64,000 nt of DNA from JBEVJK01 sp963791325 (GCA_963791325.1 CAWBRU010000003.1:124001-188000), one strand, 5' to 3'. Shown: positions 1 to 10,891, numbered from the stretch's first letter. The notes: generated by a model not told the origin, from the letters alone. Numbers and translations are program-made.

Positions 1-1
1 G

Positions 2-172
2 GCCGATTCTGCTGCCGATGCGGAGACGCGCTATCTGGCCGAGACCGTCGCCCAGCCCGCTGCGCCCGCCGGCCGCGAGACACGCCGATCCGCGGAGCCG
101 ATTGCCTCCTCCGTTCCGCCCGGCGGGCGGGGACAGAGCGCCGGGCTGCTGTTCAACCCGGGCCGCAGTTAG
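2..172 (+). CDS. C-terminal end of an unidentified protein (partial, cut by window edge)
   Basis: The frame beginning at base 2 is open to a TAG at 170-172 and gives about 56 residues, rich in Ala, Pro and Arg, ending in LLFNPGRS. The hisH ATG follows after two bases, so the two genes are probably co-transcribed. In many Hyphomicrobiales a DUF2628 membrane protein precedes hisH and ends in a similar short hydrophobic tail, so that family is a guess. The visible part has no diagnostic domain and looks like a disordered C-terminal tail. The start lies outside the window. Confidence 0.45.
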   Translation, partial: ADSAADAETRYLAETVAQPAAPAGRETRRSAEPIASSVPPGGRGQSAGLLFNPGRS

Positions 173-174
173 CC

Positions 175-825
175 ATGCGCGTCGCCATCATCGACTACGG
201 CTCCGGCAATTTGCGCTCCGCGCTCAAGGCCCTCGAGCGGGCGGCGCGCGAAACCGGGGTCGAAGCGGAGATCGTGCTCACTGCGGCTCCCGAGGTCGTT
301 GCCGGCGCCGACAGGATCGTTCTGCCCGGCGTCGGCGCGTTTGCCGATTGCCGCGCCGGCCTCGGAGCGCTGTCCGGCATGGATGCCGCGCTCGACGAGG
401 CGGTGGTGACCCGCGGCCGCCCATTCCTCGGCATCTGCGTCGGCATGCAGCTGATGGGCAGCCGCGGACTGGAAAAGCAGATCACGCAGGGCCTGGGCTG
501 GATCCCCGGGGACGTGCGGCAGATCGCGCCGGCCGATCCTGCGCTCAAAGTGCCGCAGATCGGCTGGAACACCATCAGCCTGGCACAGGAGCACCCGCTG
601 TTTGCCGGCATTGCGACCGGAGACAGCGGCCTGCACGCCTATTTCGTCCACTCCTACCAGCTCGAGGCCGCGCACCCCGAGGATGTCCTGGCGCGTGCCG
701 ATTACGGCGGTCCGGTGACCGCCGCCGTCGCCCGCGGCAACGTCGCCGGCACCCAATTCCACCCCGAGAAAAGCCAGGCGCTCGGCCTCGCTTTGCTCGG
801 CAATTTCCTTGGCTGGGCGCCATGA
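175..825 (+). CDS. hisH: Imidazole glycerol phosphate synthase, glutaminase subunit HisH
   Basis: HisH hydrolyses glutamine and channels ammonia to HisF, which makes IGP and AICAR in histidine biosynthesis (cytoplasm). The 216-residue length is normal. It is a class I glutamine amidotransferase: the N-terminus MRVAIIDYGSGNL is typical, the nucleophile is Cys88 in GICVGMQ, and His196 and Glu198 in QFHPEKSQ complete the triad. The ATG at 175 is the natural family start. The stop overlaps the hisA start by three bases (ATG at 822), so hisH, hisA, hisF and hisE form a tight operon with likely translational coupling. Confidence 0.97.
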   Translation: MRVAIIDYGSGNLRSALKALERAARETGVEAEIVLTAAPEVVAGADRIVLPGVGAFADCRAGLGALSGMDAALDEAVVTRGRPFLGICVGMQLMGSRGLEKQITQGLGWIPGDVRQIAPADPALKVPQIGWNTISLAQEHPLFAGIATGDSGLHAYFVHSYQLEAAHPEDVLARADYGGPVTAAVARGNVAGTQFHPEKSQALGLALLGNFLGWAP

Positions 826-1561
826 TCCTGTTCCCGGCGATCGATCTGAAGGACGGCCAATGCGTGCGGCTGAAGCTCGGCGCGATGGACCAGGCGACCA
901 TCTACAATCCCGACCCCGCCGAGCAGGCGCGCAGCTTCGAGACGCAAGGCTTCGAATGGCTGCATGTCGTGGATCTCGACGGCGCCTTCGCCGGTGAGCC
1001 GGTCAACGGCCATGCCGTCGATGCCATCCTCGCCGCCACCACCAATCCGGTCCAGCTCGGCGGCGGCATCCGCACCTTGACGCAGATCGAGCGCTGGCTG
1101 GACAAGGGCATTGCCCGGGTGATCCTCGGCACCGTCGCGGTCAGGGAGCCCGTTCTGGTCAGGGAAGCCTGCCGGCTGTTTCCCGAGCAAGTGGCGGTCG
1201 GCATCGACGCCCGCGGCGGCCAGGTTGCGGTCGCCGGCTGGGCGGAAAGTGCCGACCTCGACGCCATCGAGCTCGCGCAGCGTTTCGAAGGCGCGGGCGT
1301 CGCGGCGGTGATCTATACCGACATCGATCGCGACGGCGTCTTGGCCGGCATCAATTGGCCCGCCACCATCGAGCTCGCCGAGGCGGTGACCATCCCGGTG
1401 ATCGCCTCCGGCGGCCTGGCCTCCATGGACGACATCGTGCGCTTGGCGCAACCCGATGCCATCCGGCTCGAGGGCGCGATCAGCGGCCGCGCCCTCTATG
1501 ACGGCCGCATCGATCCGGGCGCGGCGCTGGCGATCCTCAAGGGACGCCGGGGAGCCTTGGG

Positions 1562-1565
<4 letters not shown>
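822..1565 (+). CDS. hisA: Phosphoribosylformimino-5-aminoimidazole carboxamide ribotide isomerase HisA
   Basis: HisA carries out the Amadori-type isomerisation of ProFAR to PRFAR, the substrate of HisF/HisH. The protein has 247 residues with a TIM-barrel fold. Catalytic acid/base candidates are Asp8 (FPAIDLKDG) and Asp129 (VGIDARGG), and the C-terminal phosphate-binding motif VIASGGLAS is present. The start at 822 overlaps the hisH stop and the end overlaps the hisF ATG at 1562. The same reading frame stays open upstream towards base 18, but that stretch is out of frame with hisH and is not part of the gene. Confidence 0.97.
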
Positions 1566-2341
<776 letters not shown>

Positions 2342-2355
2342 AGCGGAGCGGGACG

Positions 2356-2673
2356 ATGTTCTCATTGGAGGAGCTGGAGCGGATCATCGAGGAGCGCGGC
2401 CGCTCCGGCCAGCCCGAATCCTGGACCGCGACACTGTTTGCGCGGGGCCTGGAACGCGCCGCCCAAAAGCTCGGCGAGGAGGCCGTCGAGACCGTCATCG
2501 CCGCGGTGAAGCAAGATCGTGCCCAGCTGATTTCGGAAAGTGCCGATCTTCTCTATCATTGGCTGGTCGTGCTCTCGATTGCCGGGGTGTCGCACAAGGA
2601 AGTGATGGCGGAGCTGTCGCGGCGAACGCTGAACTCGGGCACAGCGGAGAAGGCGTCGCGCAAGGGCGCTTGA
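2356..2673 (+). CDS. hisE: Phosphoribosyl-ATP pyrophosphatase HisE
   Basis: HisE hydrolyses PR-ATP to PR-AMP and pyrophosphate, the second step of histidine synthesis. The 105-residue all-helical protein carries the MazG/HisE metal-binding signature: EEAVETVIAA, then ESADLLYHWLVV. It begins with ATG at 2356, 14 bases after hisF, with a purine-rich GGAGCGGGACG acting as ribosome binding site. It stands alone here and is not fused to HisI. This is the last gene of the his cluster; coaA follows after 73 bases. Confidence 0.95.
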   Translation: MFSLEELERIIEERGRSGQPESWTATLFARGLERAAQKLGEEAVETVIAAVKQDRAQLISESADLLYHWLVVLSIAGVSHKEVMAELSRRTLNSGTAEKASRKGA

Positions 2674-2746
2674 GTGGCGCTCTTCCGCAAAGAGTGGTGT
2701 TGTTTTTCGTTCGGAATTGCCAAACGGCAAAGAGTTGGGTGACTCG

Positions 2747-3707
2747 ATGGATCAGCTGGTGCCGACCGAGAAGTACTCGCCCTACCGCATTTTCTCCGCC
2801 GAGGAGTGGGCGCATTTCCGCGCCGACACGCCGCTGACGCTCTCCGCAGAGGAGGTGCGACGCCTAAGTTCGCTCTACGACCCGATCGACCTCGACGAGG
2901 TCCGCCGCATCTATTTGTCGCTGTCGCGGCTGCTGTCGGCCCATGTCGAGGCGAGCCAGCTGTTGTTCAACCAGCGCAAGGTGTTCTTCAGGGCCGGCGA
3001 GGCGGTCAAGACGCCGTTCATCATCGGCATGGCGGGCTCGGTCGCTGTCGGCAAGTCGACGACGGCGCGCGTGCTGAAGGAGTTGCTGGCGCGCTGGCCC
3101 TCCAGCCCGAAGGTCGACCTCGTCACCACCGACGGCTTTCTCTATCCCAATGCGGTGCTGCGGCAGCGCAAGCTGATGGAGCGCAAGGGTTTTCCGGAAA
3201 GCTATGATGTCGGCGCGCTGCTCCGCTTCCTGTCGGGGATCAAATCGGGCCGGCGCGATGTCCGCGCCCCGGTCTATTCGCACCTGACCTACGATGTCGT
3301 GCCCGACGCGTTCGTCACCATCGACCGGCCCGACATCCTGATCTTCGAAGGGCTCAACGTGCTGCAGACCCGCGAATTGCCGCAGGACGGCAAGGCCGTG
3401 CCGTTCGTGTCCGACTTCTTCGACTTCTCGGTCTACATCGATGCCGAGGAAAGCCAGATTCATCAGTGGTACATCGCCCGGTTCATGAAGCTGCGCGAGA
3501 CCGCCTTCCGGAATCCGGAATTCGTTCTTCCACCGGTATTCGCAGCTGTCGGAGGACGCCGCCAAGGCGATCGCCGAGGGACTGTGGACCAACATCAATC
3601 TGAAGAACCTGCGCGACAATATCGTCCCGACGCGGCCGCGCGCCGATCTCATCCTGCGCAAAGGTCCGGGACACCGCGTCGAAGACGTGGCGCTGCGCAA
3701 GCTCTAA
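2747..3707 (+). CDS. coaA: Pantothenate kinase, bacterial type I (reading frame broken by one extra base)
   Basis: CoaA phosphorylates pantothenate, the committed step of coenzyme A synthesis. The N-terminal 258 codons give a typical type I kinase, with P-loop GMAGSVAVGKST and then VTTDGFLYPN, YSHLTYDVV and IFEGLNVLQ. At about 3520-3522 the frame shifts by one inserted base. Reading on from 3522 restores the family C-terminus (SFFHRYSQLSED, then NLRDNIVPTRPRADLILRKG and VALRKL) and a stop at 3705-3707. Without the extra base the protein would be about 320 residues, as expected. Because the gene is essential and the rest is well conserved, a sequence error is more likely than a pseudogene. ATG 2747 fits family starts; a TTG at 2717 is also in frame. 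Confidence 0.9.
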
Positions 3708-3807
3708 GTCCTTGTTTTTCCGCATTTCCAAACGGAGAACCGGTTTCTGCTTCTTCAGGAATTGCTGAAAGACCAGGGTTCGCGCCGGCTGCAGAGCGGC
3801 TGGGCGC

Positions 3808-4426
3808 TCAGGTCGGGATGGTCACGCGCCGCAGCGTCAGGTTGATGCGGCCGCCATTCTTGAGCAGCGCCGACGTCGCCGGATAGATCCGGTCGACACC
3901 GTGAAAGGCAAGGCGCCCTTCGCCGCCCAACACGACCACGTCGCCGCTCTCCAGCCGGATCGAGCGGGTCTTGCCCGAGCGGCTCGTCTCGCCGACGCGG
4001 AACAGGCAGGCATCACCCAGAGAGATCGAGACGACCGGCGCGTCGAAATCCTGCTCGTCGCGATCCTGATGCAGGCCCATCCGCGATTCGGCGGTGTAGA
4101 AGTTGATGAGACAGGCTTCGGGTCCGTAGGGATAGGCCGCGACCGACTGCCAGAGCGACAGCAGCCGCGCCGGGATGGCCGGCCAGGGCGCGCCGGTCTC
4201 GGGGTGTTGCGCCTGGTAGCGATAGCCTCCCTCCCTGTCGGTGACCCAGCCGAGGCCGCCGCAGTTGGTCATCCGCACGCTCATCGGCTTGCCGGTGCGC
4301 GGCATGGCCGGCACGATAGAGCGGCGCGGCCTGGACCACGGCGCGGATGTCGTCGACGAGCGCCGCCTGCTCGTCGCGGTCGAGATAGCGCGGGATGTGG
4401 CGCACGCCGCGGGGCAGGACTTGCAT
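3808..4426 (-). CDS. alkB: AlkB-family 2-oxoglutarate/Fe(II) DNA dealkylase (frameshifted)
   Basis: AlkB-type dioxygenases remove alkyl groups from nucleic acid bases. The C-terminal part has the double-stranded beta-helix signatures: NFYTAESRMGLHQDRDE with the iron-binding HxD, the distal His in LAFHGVDRIYP, and INLTLRRV near the end. The N-terminal part (MQVLPRGVRHIPRYLD to AAPLYR) lies in another frame. One extra base at about 4306-4312 separates the halves; removing it joins AAPLYRA to MPRTGKPMSV as in relatives. The start at 4426 is chosen by family alignment; ATG 4444 is an alternative. It lies downstream of arfB on the same strand. Confidence 0.82.
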
Positions 4427-4518
4427 GGCGACCTCGTGCAGCATCCGGGCAGCCGGCCCGGCCTTGTTCAAGGGACGCCCGGCGATATGTCGCCCGCGCC
4501 CCTGCCTTTCAAGGGCGC

Positions 4519-4951
4519 CTAGTCCTTGTCGACGCGGCCGCGCAGCCGCTTGACGGCTGCTCGTCCGGCCTTGCTTTGCAAACGCCGCTCGACGGCGCCT
4601 TTCGAAGGCCGGGTCTTGCGCCGCGGCTTGGGGCGGCGGCTCGGCCGCCTGCCGGATCAGCGCCAGCAGGCGGGCGCGGGCATCGGCCCGATTCTTTTCC
4701 TGCGTGCGGAACCGCCGCGCCTCGATGACCAGCACGCCGTCCTTGGTGGCGCGGTGGCCGGCCAAGCGGATCAGCCGCGCCTTCACATCGGGCGGCAGGC
4801 CGGCGGCGCCGCGCGCGTCGAACCTCAGCTGCACCGCGGTGGCGACTTTGTTGACGTTCTGGCCGCCGGGCCCGGCAGAGCGGATGAAGGTCTCGCCGAG
4901 CTCCTCCTCGCGGATCGAAACGCCCGGCGCGACGTCGATAGTGGCGGCCAT
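4519..4951 (-). CDS. arfB: Alternative ribosome-rescue factor ArfB / YaeJ (frameshifted in a G run)
   Basis: ArfB is a peptidyl-tRNA hydrolase that rescues stalled ribosomes. The GGQ catalytic motif is seen in SAGPGGQNVNK, followed by ATKDGVLVIEARRFRTQEKN. The usual lysine/arginine-rich C-terminal tail, which enters the empty mRNA channel, is found only in a shifted frame (KPRRKTRPSKG, VERRLQSKAG, VKRLRGRVDKD, stop 4519-4521). The shift is one extra base in the GGGG run at 4630-4633 (CCCC on the coding strand). Corrected length is about 143 residues, normal for the family. alkB follows on the same strand after about 90 bases. Confidence 0.85.
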
Positions 4952-5038
4952 CGCTGATCTCTCCCTCGCTCGCTGTCATGCCCAAGCGAAGGACAAAAGA
5001 GAAGCGGCTTTGCGATTTTCGCCGGGCGAAAGGCTCCG

Positions 5039-6655
<1,617 letters not shown>

Positions 6656-7008
6656 TTTTGACGTCCCCGCCGTTTTGCCGCATTTTCCTCCCTCAACCAG
6701 GTCCGCAAACGGTCCGAGCTGAGGACGGCTGAATGAAGGCCAGAAAAGCGCAATATTTTCAAACGATTAATCGATTTAAGAGTTTTAGATTTGTTTAAAT
6801 CGTTTATATAAGAGCTGCAAAATACAACTTAAGGCTTAGGCTTGGGCGCTTAATGGCGGAAGCTTTATCCGCGCGGATGGTCTGCAGCCTTGACCGGGCA
6901 GCCGGAACATGGTCCAGAGGCCGCGCCACATTTTGTACCCAATTTGTCCGCCAAAAGCCCCTTCCGCTCTTTGGGGAAGGGACGCAGCGCATGAGGGAGC
7001 AGCTCGAC
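6656..7008. promoter_or_regulatory. Divergent pckA-chvI intergenic region with an AT-rich core
   Basis: No gene is seen in these 353 bases. The segment 6745-6840 is strikingly AT-rich for this genome and must hold the promoters of both divergent genes. It contains a 10-bp palindrome CGATTAATCG (6764-6773) and an 8-bp inverted repeat, CGATTTAA (6772-6779) with TTAAATCG (6795-6802). It also holds AAACGATT (6761-6768) with its complement at 6798-6805. A TATATAAG stretch at 6805-6812 could be a -10 element for chvI. In rhizobia pckA is a ChvI target, so operator function is plausible but inferred. Confidence 0.5.
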
Positions 7009-7712
7009 ATGGCAACGATCGCGCTCGTCGACGATGACCGCAACATCCTGACTTCGGTGTCGATTGCGCTGGAATCGGAGGGTTATCGCGTCGAGACCTA
7101 CACGGACGGCGCGTCCGCGCTGGAGGGCCTGGCAGCCCGGCCGCCGAACCTCGCCATCCTCGACATCAAGATGCCGCGCATGGACGGCATGGAGCTGTTG
7201 CGCAGGCTGCGGCAGAAGAGCGATCTGCCGGTGATCTTCCTGACCTCCAAGGACGACGAGATCGACGAGCTGTTCGGCCTCAAGATGGGCGCCGACGACT
7301 TCATCACGCAAACCGTTCTCTCAGCGCCTTCTGGTCGAGCGGGTCAAGGCGGTGCTGCGGCGGGCCAGCGCGCGCGAGGCCGCCGCCAAGGCTCCCAGCC
7401 AGCAAGCGCGCTCGCTGGAGCGCGGGCAGCTAGTGATGGATCAGGAGCGCCATACCTGCACCTGGAAGGGCGAGCCGGTGACCCTGACGGTGACGGAATT
7501 TTTGATCCTGCACTCGCTCGCGCAGCGGCCGGGGGTCGTCAAAAGCCGTGACGCGCTGATGGATGTCGGCCTATGACGAACAGGTCTATGTCGACGATCG
7601 GACGATCGACAGCCACATCAAGCGGCTTCGCAAGAAGTTCAAGGCGGTCGACGACGACTTCGACATGATCGAAACCTTGTATGGGGTCGGCTACCGGTTC
7701 CGCGAGGCCTGA
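7009..7712 (+). CDS. chvI: Response regulator ChvI, OmpR/PhoB family (two frameshifts)
   Basis: ChvI is the DNA-binding partner of the ChvG kinase and controls acid, envelope and central-carbon genes in Hyphomicrobiales. The receiver domain (residues 1-120) has the acidic pocket VDDD, phosphoacceptor Asp52 (LAILDIKMPRMDG) and the Lys in FLTSKDDE. The winged-helix domain (TWKGEPVTLTVTEFLILHSL, DDRTIDSHIKRLRKKFK, ETLYGVGYRF) follows in other frames. Extra single bases at about 7310 (ACGCAAACC for ACGAAACCG) and about 7565 (GATGTCGGCC for GATGCGGCC) account for both breaks. ATG 7009 matches family starts; ATG 6991 is also in frame. chvG starts 23 bases after the stop. Confidence 0.9.
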
Positions 7713-7735
7713 GCCGCCCCAGGGACTGATGTCGA

Positions 7736-9520
7736 ATGGCGTATGAGGCAGAGCTGAAAAAGCCGCTCGCCGCCTCCCGGCGGGCGTCGCCCTGGCTGAG
7801 GCCGGGCGTGCTCGGCACGCTGACCGGCCGACTGCAGCGGCTGCTCGGCCACTACATGTTCTCCAGCCTTACCCGGCGCATCCTGTTCCTCAACCTGGCT
7901 GCGCTCGGGGTGCTGGTGTCCGGCATTCTCTACCTCAACCAGTTCCGCGACGGTTTGATCGAGGCGCGGGTCGAAAGCCTGATGACGCAAGGCGAGATCA
8001 TCGCCGGCGCCGTCGCCGCCTCGGCCACGATCGAGACCGATTCGATCAGCATCGATCCCGAGAAGCTTCTGGAACTGCAGGCGGGCGAAAGCCTGCAGCC
8101 CGGCTCCGACCAGCTCGACAGCCTGGACTTCCCGATCAATCCGGAACGGGTCGCCCCGGTTCTGCGCCGACTGATCTCGCCGACCCGCACCCGCGCGCGC
8201 ATCTACGACCGCGATGCCAATCTCCTGCTCGATTCCCGCCATCTCTATTCGCGCGGCCAAATCCTGCGCTACGATTTGCCGCCCGTCGACGAGGAGGATA
8301 TCGGCGTGCTCGGCCGGCTGGAGCGGGCCGTGGCTAGCATCTTCCAGGCCGACCTGCCGGTCTACAAGGAGCAGCCCGGCGGCAACGGTTCGGCTTTCCC
8401 GGAAGTGATGAAGGCCATGACCGGGGTGCCGAGCAAGATCGTGCGGATCAGCGAGCAAGGCGAGCAGATCGTCTCCGTGGCGGTGCCGATCCAGCGCTTT
8501 CGTGCCGTCCTCGGGGTGCTGATGCTGTCGACCCAGGGCGGTGACATCGACAAGATCGTGGCCGAGGAGCGCAACTCCATCCTGCGGGTCTTCGGCGTAG
8601 CGGCGTTGGTTACGGTGATCCTGTCGATCCTGCTGGCCTCGACGATCGCCAACCCGCTGCGCCGGCTGTCGGCGGCGGCCGTCAGGGTTCGCCGCGGGGT
8701 CAAGAGCCGCGAGGAGATTCCCGATTTCTCCGACCGCCAGGACGAGATCGGCAATCTCTCGGTGGCGCTGCGCGACATGACCAACGCGCTCTACGCGCGG
8801 ATCGAGGCGATCGAGAGCTTCGCCGCCGACGTCTCGCACGAACTGAAGAACCCGCTGACCTCGCTGCGCAGCGCCGTCGAGACCTTGCCGCTCGCCAAGA
8901 GCGAGGTCTCGCGCAACCGGCTCATGGAGGTCATCCAGCACGACGTGCGCCGTCTCGACCGGCTGATAACCGACATTTCGGACGCCTCCCGCCTCGACGC
9001 CGAACTTGCCCGCGAGGACGCCGAGCGGGTCGACATGAAGCGCTTCCTCACCGATCTGGTCGCGGTTTCCCGGGAGGCGAGCCGCCACAAAAAACACGTC
9101 GACATCGAGCTCAAGGTCGACAAAGCCAGCCACGGCGCCAAGAGCTTCGAGGTGACCGGTCACGATCTGCGCCTGGGGCAGGTGATCACCAACCTGATCG
9201 AGAACGCCCGCTCCTTCGTGCCCGACGAGGGCGGCCGCATCGCCATCGGCCTCTCCCGGGCCGGCAAATTCGTCGTCGTCACCATCGACGACAACGGCCC
9301 CGGCATCAAGGCCGACAACATCGACCGGATCTTCGAACGCTTCTACACCGACCGTCCGGCGAGCGAGGCGTTCGGCCAGAACTCCGGGCTCGGCCTGTCG
9401 ATCAGCCGGCAGATCGTCGAGGCGCATGGCGGCACGCTGACCGCCGAGAACATCCCCGGCAGCAAGCCCGGCGAGGTGCGCGGCGCCCGCTTCGTGATGG
9501 CCGTCCCGGCGGAAGGCTGA
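7736..9520 (+). CDS. chvG: Sensor histidine kinase ChvG
   Basis: ChvG is the membrane sensor of the ChvG-ChvI pair, known in Agrobacterium and Sinorhizobium (ExoS) for sensing acid and envelope stress. The 594-residue protein has a cytoplasmic N-terminal stretch, a membrane segment at about 50-67, a periplasmic sensor region to about 283, a second membrane segment at about 284-303, then HAMP, a dimerisation domain with phosphoacceptor His368 (AADVSHELKNPLTSLRSA), and an HATPase domain with N box NLIENARSFV, VTIDDNGPGI and SGLGLSISRQIVEAHGG. It is intact, unlike chvI just upstream. Confidence 0.95.
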   Translation: MAYEAELKKPLAASRRASPWLRPGVLGTLTGRLQRLLGHYMFSSLTRRILFLNLAALGVLVSGILYLNQFRDGLIEARVESLMTQGEIIAGAVAASATIETDSISIDPEKLLELQAGESLQPGSDQLDSLDFPINPERVAPVLRRLISPTRTRARIYDRDANLLLDSRHLYSRGQILRYDLPPVDEEDIGVLGRLERAVASIFQADLPVYKEQPGGNGSAFPEVMKAMTGVPSKIVRISEQGEQIVSVAVPIQRFRAVLGVLMLSTQGGDIDKIVAEERNSILRVFGVAALVTVILSILLASTIANPLRRLSAAAVRVRRGVKSREEIPDFSDRQDEIGNLSVALRDMTNALYARIEAIESFAADVSHELKNPLTSLRSAVETLPLAKSEVSRNRLMEVIQHDVRRLDRLITDISDASRLDAELAREDAERVDMKRFLTDLVAVSREASRHKKHVDIELKVDKASHGAKSFEVTGHDLRLGQVITNLIENARSFVPDEGGRIAIGLSRAGKFVVVTIDDNGPGIKADNIDRIFERFYTDRPASEAFGQNSGLGLSISRQIVEAHGGTLTAENIPGSKPGEVRGARFVMAVPAEG

Positions 9521-9526
9521 GCGTCC

Positions 9527-9973
9527 TTGTCGGCAGTCAACCTGCATGCGACGGCGCTGCTCCTGGAAGACCGCGGGGTGCTGATCACCGGCGCGTCCGG
9601 CAGCGGCAAGACCATGCTCGGCTTCGCGCTGATCGACCATCACCGCCGTCAAGGCGGGTTTGCCCGCTGGGTCGCCGACGACCAGGTGCTGCTCTCCGCC
9701 TGCGCCGGGCGCCTGATCTGCGCCGCGCCGCCGGCCATCGCCGGCCTGGCCGAGGTCCGCGGCGTCGGCCCGCGGCCGATCGACCATGAGCCGCGGATGG
9801 TCGCCGACCTGTTGGTGAGGCTGGTGCCGCGCGCCCAGGCGCCGCGCTACCAGGAGCAGCGGCACGAGGTTTTGGCTGGCTGCCCGATCCCCTCGCTCGA
9901 CCTGCCCGCCGCCGACAGCGCCGCCTCTGCGCTCGCGGTCACGGCCTGGATCAAAGCGGCAAGCTTCCCCTAG
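9527..9973 (+). CDS. hprK: HPr kinase/phosphorylase, short alphaproteobacterial form
   Basis: HprK phosphorylates and dephosphorylates a regulatory serine of HPr. Only the C-terminal kinase half seen in Gram-positive HprK is present: 148 residues with P-loop ITGASGSGKTMLG at about 20-32, as is normal for alphaproteobacteria, where the gene follows the ChvGI operon. The start appears to be TTG at 9527, seven bases after the chvG stop; no ATG is available near the family N-terminus. It probably acts on the HPr encoded 570 bases downstream, linking the regulatory PTS to ChvGI signalling. Confidence 0.9.
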   Translation: MSAVNLHATALLLEDRGVLITGASGSGKTMLGFALIDHHRRQGGFARWVADDQVLLSACAGRLICAAPPAIAGLAEVRGVGPRPIDHEPRMVADLLVRLVPRAQAPRYQEQRHEVLAGCPIPSLDLPAADSAASALAVTAWIKAASFP

Positions 9974-10032
9974 GAGAGGCCGGCCAAAGTCTCAAAATGC
10001 AGCGAAATCGCGACTCGAACCGCAAGATTGGG

Positions 10033-10064
10033 CTTGTCAACGATACGGTGGTCGACAAGATTGC
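10033..10064 (+). promoter_or_regulatory. Candidate promoter/operator upstream of the EIIA(Man) gene
   Basis: The 167-base gap between hprK and the EIIA gene contains an imperfect 8-bp inverted repeat, TTGTCAAC (10034-10041) and GTCGACAA (10051-10058). The left half also offers a TTGTCA -35-like hexamer, with AAGATT 17 bases on as a weak -10. This suggests that the PTS genes have their own start of transcription. It is a pattern-based guess only. Confidence 0.25.
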
Positions 10065-10140
10065 GCACTTGCCGCCCGGGCCCCCCGGACGCCAATCAGA
10101 GGTGCGCCGAAAAGCAGGCCATGACGGGAGCCACCCTAGA

Positions 10141-10542
10141 ATGATCGGACTCGTGCTTGTCACGCACGGTCAGCTGGCCGAAGAATTCCGGAACGCCGTC
10201 GAGCACGTGGTGGGAGCCCAGGAAAAGTTCGAGACGGTGGCCATCGGGGCCGACGACGACATGGAGCGCCGCCGCCAGGACATCGTCGAGGCGGTCGAGC
10301 GGGCCGACAGCGGCACGGGCGTCGTCATCCTCACCGACATGTTCGGCGGTACGCCGTCCAACCTGGCCATATCGGTGATGGAGCCCGGCCGCATCGAGGT
10401 CATTGCCGGCATGAACCTGCCGATGCTGATCAAGCTGTCGAGCGTCCGCTCGGCCGACAATATGGGCGCCGCACTGGCCGAGGCGCAGGCCGCAGGCCGC
10501 AAATACATCAACGTCGCGAGCCAGCTGTTGAGCGGCAAATGA
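10141..10542 (+). CDS. PTS system mannose-type EIIA component
   Basis: This 133-residue cytoplasmic protein has the PTS EIIA(Man) fold, with the phosphorylatable His9 in MIGLVLVTHG and the signature VVILTDMFGGTPSNLAI. No EIIB, EIIC or EIID transporter gene is adjacent, so in this lineage it serves as the output of a regulatory phosphorelay and not in sugar uptake. The ATG at 10141 is chosen because the His must lie near the N-terminus; the open frame extends upstream to 9997. It overlaps the HPr gene start by four bases. Confidence 0.93.
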   Translation: MIGLVLVTHGQLAEEFRNAVEHVVGAQEKFETVAIGADDDMERRRQDIVEAVERADSGTGVVILTDMFGGTPSNLAISVMEPGRIEVIAGMNLPMLIKLSSVRSADNMGAALAEAQAAGRKYINVASQLLSGK

Positions 10543-10841
10543 CCCTCCCGGGCAGCGTCGGGCCGGATCAGGCCGTGGTGCGCGATCTGGAAATCGTCAA
10601 CCAGCGCGGGCTGCATGCCCGTGCCTCGGCCAAGTTCGTCTCCCTGGTGAGCGGCTTCGACGCGCAGGTCAGCGTCGTCAAGGACGGCGTCACCGTCGGC
10701 GGCACCTCGATCATGGGCCTGATGATGCTGGCGGCGAGCCCCGGCTGCCGAATCCGGGTGTCCGCCACCGGTCGGGAGGCCCGCGCCGTGATGGATGCCG
10801 TCGAAGCGCTGATCGCTTCCCGTTTCGGCGAAGAGGCGTAG
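10539..10841 (+). CDS. ptsH: Phosphocarrier protein HPr
   Basis: HPr passes phosphate from EI to EIIA. The 100-residue protein has the catalytic His26 in NQRGLHARAS and the regulatory Ser57 in GGTSIMGLMML, the site HprK acts on. The presence of both residues agrees with the hprK gene nearby. It starts at ATG 10539 overlapping the EIIA stop, so the two are coupled. The EI (PtsP) gene is not in this window. Confidence 0.95.
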   Translation: MTLPGSVGPDQAVVRDLEIVNQRGLHARASAKFVSLVSGFDAQVSVVKDGVTVGGTSIMGLMMLAASPGCRIRVSATGREARAVMDAVEALIASRFGEEA

Positions 10842-10875
10842 GTCCGGCTACACCCTTCATTGCACATATGCACGA

Positions 10876-10891
10876 ATAAAGATTTCTTTAT
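10876..10891. promoter_or_regulatory. Perfect 16-bp palindrome upstream of ahcY (candidate operator)
   Basis: ATAAAGA at 10876-10882, a TT spacer, then TCTTTAT at 10885-10891 form an exact inverted repeat in an otherwise GC-rich region, 98 bases before the ahcY start. An AT-rich palindrome in this place suits an ArsR-type repressor dimer. ArsR-family regulators responding to S-adenosylhomocysteine (SahR) are known to control ahcY and methionine-cycle genes in several proteobacteria. The link to that family is inference; no such regulator gene lies in the window. Confidence 0.5.

Noticed and set aside
7691..9865. A 724-residue minus-strand frame opposite chvG.
   Set aside because: It is a shadow of a GC-rich gene: low-complexity Arg/Gly/Asp-rich translation, no ribosome site, and chvG is unmistakable on the other strand.
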